6,754 bases of DNA from Hydrogenophilales bacterium RIFOXYD1_FULL_62_11 (GTDB lineage Bacteria; Pseudomonadota; Gammaproteobacteria; Burkholderiales; Thiobacillaceae): contig MGZO01000077.1 in assembly GCA_001802655.1 (NCBI GenBank), positions 3,682 through 10,435 on the forward strand, in the 5' to 3' direction. Shown in pieces: positions 5,708 to 6,754 of this stretch (its first letter is position 1; the number at the start of each line of letters is the position of its first letter). The notes under the pieces were generated by a model. That model ran no database searches, was not told the origin of the DNA, and worked only from the letters and a program-made list of their open reading frames with translations. Both the position numbers and the translations under genes were made by a program.

Positions 5708-6736
5708 GTGTCATCCATTTCCTATAAAGATGCCGGGGTCGATATCGACGCGGGCGATGCCCTGGTCGAGCGCATCAAACCCCTGGCCAAGCGCACCATG
5801 CGCCCCGAAGTTCTGACGGGCATCGGCGGCTTTGGCGCGCTGGTCGAAATTTCCAAAAAATTCAAGGAACCGGTGCTGGTCTCCGGCACCGATGGCGTCG
5901 GCACCAAGCTCAAGCTGGCGTTCGAGCTGAACCGCCACGACACCGTCGGCATCGACCTGGTGGCGATGAGTGTCAACGACATTCTGGTGCAGGGTGCCGA
6001 GCCGCTGTTTTTTCTGGATTACTTCGCCACGGGCAAGTTGAATCTTGACACTGCCGAAGCGGTGATCGCCGGTATTGCCACCGGCTGTGAGCAGGCCGGT
6101 TGCGCCCTGATCGGCGGCGAAACCGCTGAAATGCCCAGCATGTATCCCGAAGGCGAATACGACCTGGCGGGCTTTGCCGTGGGCGTGGTGGAAAAATCCA
6201 AAGTCATCGGCGGCATCGATATCGTGCCGGGCGACGTGGTACTGGGGCTGGCGTCTTCCGGCGTGCATTCAAACGGCTTTTCGCTGGTGCGCAAGTTGAT
6301 CGATGTGTCCGGCATCGGCCTTAAATCCGATTTTCATGGCCAGCCGTTTGCCGATGTGCTGATGGCGCCGACGCGGATTTACGTCAAGCCGTTGCTGGCC
6401 CTGATCGCGTCGCTCCATGTCAAAGGCATGGCGCACATCACCGGCGGCGGCGTCACCGGCAATCTGCCGCGCTGTTTGCCCGAGGCTGTGGCGGCGCGGG
6501 TGGATGCCAGCAGCTGGCCGCGCACGCCCCTGTTTACCTGGCTGCAGCAGGCCGGCAATGTCGCGCCGGACGAAATGCTGCGCACCTTCAATTGCGGCAT
6601 CGGCATGTGCGTCGTCGTCGCGGCGGCCGACGCTGCGGCGGCGATGGCGCAGCTGCAGGCCAGTGGCGAAACCGTGTGGCAAATCGGCGAAATCGTCGCC
6701 CGCCCTGAGGGTGCCGAGCAGGTGATTTACGCGTGA
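5708..6736 (+). CDS. purM: Phosphoribosylformylglycinamidine cyclo-ligase (AIR synthetase)
   Basis: PurM closes FGAM to aminoimidazole ribonucleotide using ATP, the fifth step of de novo purine synthesis (cytoplasm). From the GTG at 5708 it is 342 residues, the normal size. Visible hallmarks are the family opening SYKDAGVDIDAGD (5-17), GIGGFGALVEI (38-48), the nucleotide-binding VSGTDGVGTKLKLAF (58-72), GIDLVAMSVNDILVQGAEP (81-99), IGGETAEMP (135-143), EYDLAGFAVG (150-159), SSGVHSNGFSLVR (183-195), and HITGGGVTGNLPR (243-255). The closing NCGIGM segment (295-300) is also present. Nothing is missing. The start is fixed by GGAG six bases upstream and by homology beginning right there. An in-frame ATG 96 bases upstream would add 32 unrelated residues. 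The stop TGA overlaps the next GTG, consistent with a purM-purN operon. It is divergent from the membrane protein-purC frame. Confidence 0.96.
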   Translation: MSSISYKDAGVDIDAGDALVERIKPLAKRTMRPEVLTGIGGFGALVEISKKFKEPVLVSGTDGVGTKLKLAFELNRHDTVGIDLVAMSVNDILVQGAEPLFFLDYFATGKLNLDTAEAVIAGIATGCEQAGCALIGGETAEMPSMYPEGEYDLAGFAVGVVEKSKVIGGIDIVPGDVVLGLASSGVHSNGFSLVRKLIDVSGIGLKSDFHGQPFADVLMAPTRIYVKPLLALIASLHVKGMAHITGGGVTGNLPRCLPEAVAARVDASSWPRTPLFTWLQQAGNVAPDEMLRTFNCGIGMCVVVAAADAAAAMAQLQASGETVWQIGEIVARPEGAEQVIYA

Positions 6737-6754
6737 CCCGTGTTGTCGTGCTGT
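6733..6754 (+). CDS. purN: Start of phosphoribosylglycinamide formyltransferase (cut by window end)
   Basis: Only seven codons are present. A GTG overlaps the purM stop (GTGA) and reads M-T-R-V-V-V-L, which fits the RIVVLISG-type first strand of PurN proteins. AGGTGA at 6720-6725, seven bases upstream, is a reasonable ribosome binding site. PurN transfers formyl from 10-formyl-tetrahydrofolate to GAR and is a common partner directly downstream of purM. The call rests on position and a very short match. Confidence 0.65.

Noticed and set aside
5668..5718. ATG at 5718 (- strand) as the start of the PerM-like protein
   Set aside because: It adds 17 polar residues, overlaps the purM start, and its AGGA is too close to the ATG. 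The first membrane helix begins soon after the ATG at 5667.

Overview
The window is a densely coded, GC-rich stretch of a bacterial chromosome. Gene content and protein sequences suggest a betaproteobacterium, possibly of the Thiobacillus / Sulfuricella / Gallionella kind. That placement is inference from recognised protein families, not a database search. There are no RNA genes, mobile elements, CRISPR arrays or long non-coding gaps. The largest intergenic space is about 80 bases.

Left part (+ strand): the 3' end of argB (arginine biosynthesis) is followed after 40 bases by a small EVE-domain protein. Its stop codon overlaps the start of a TauE/SafE-type membrane permease by one base. Convergent to these, on the - strand, lies a response regulator with an HD-GYP domain, a probable c-di-GMP phosphodiesterase of the RpfG type. 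Head-to-head with it, across about 80 bases, is a gene for an exported alpha/beta-hydrolase-fold protein that resembles the DUF3530 group.

Right part: purine biosynthesis. On the - strand a single uninterrupted reading frame runs from an AI-2E/PerM-type membrane protein straight into a complete SAICAR synthetase (PurC) with no stop codon between. Either this is a real 661-residue membrane-PurC fusion, or PurC is also made from an internal start. A TATAAT box sits just before that internal ATG, but there is no visible ribosome binding site. Head-to-head with this gene, across 40 bases containing a perfect inverted repeat, is purM (GTG start). Its stop overlaps a GTG that most likely begins purN, cut by the window edge. 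PurC, PurM and PurN all act in de novo IMP synthesis, so the right third is a divergent purine locus with a membrane protein embedded in it.

Most genes are ordinary. The observations most worth checking are the PerM-PurC read-through, the dyad between perM and purM, and the altered residues in the receiver domain of the HD-GYP regulator.
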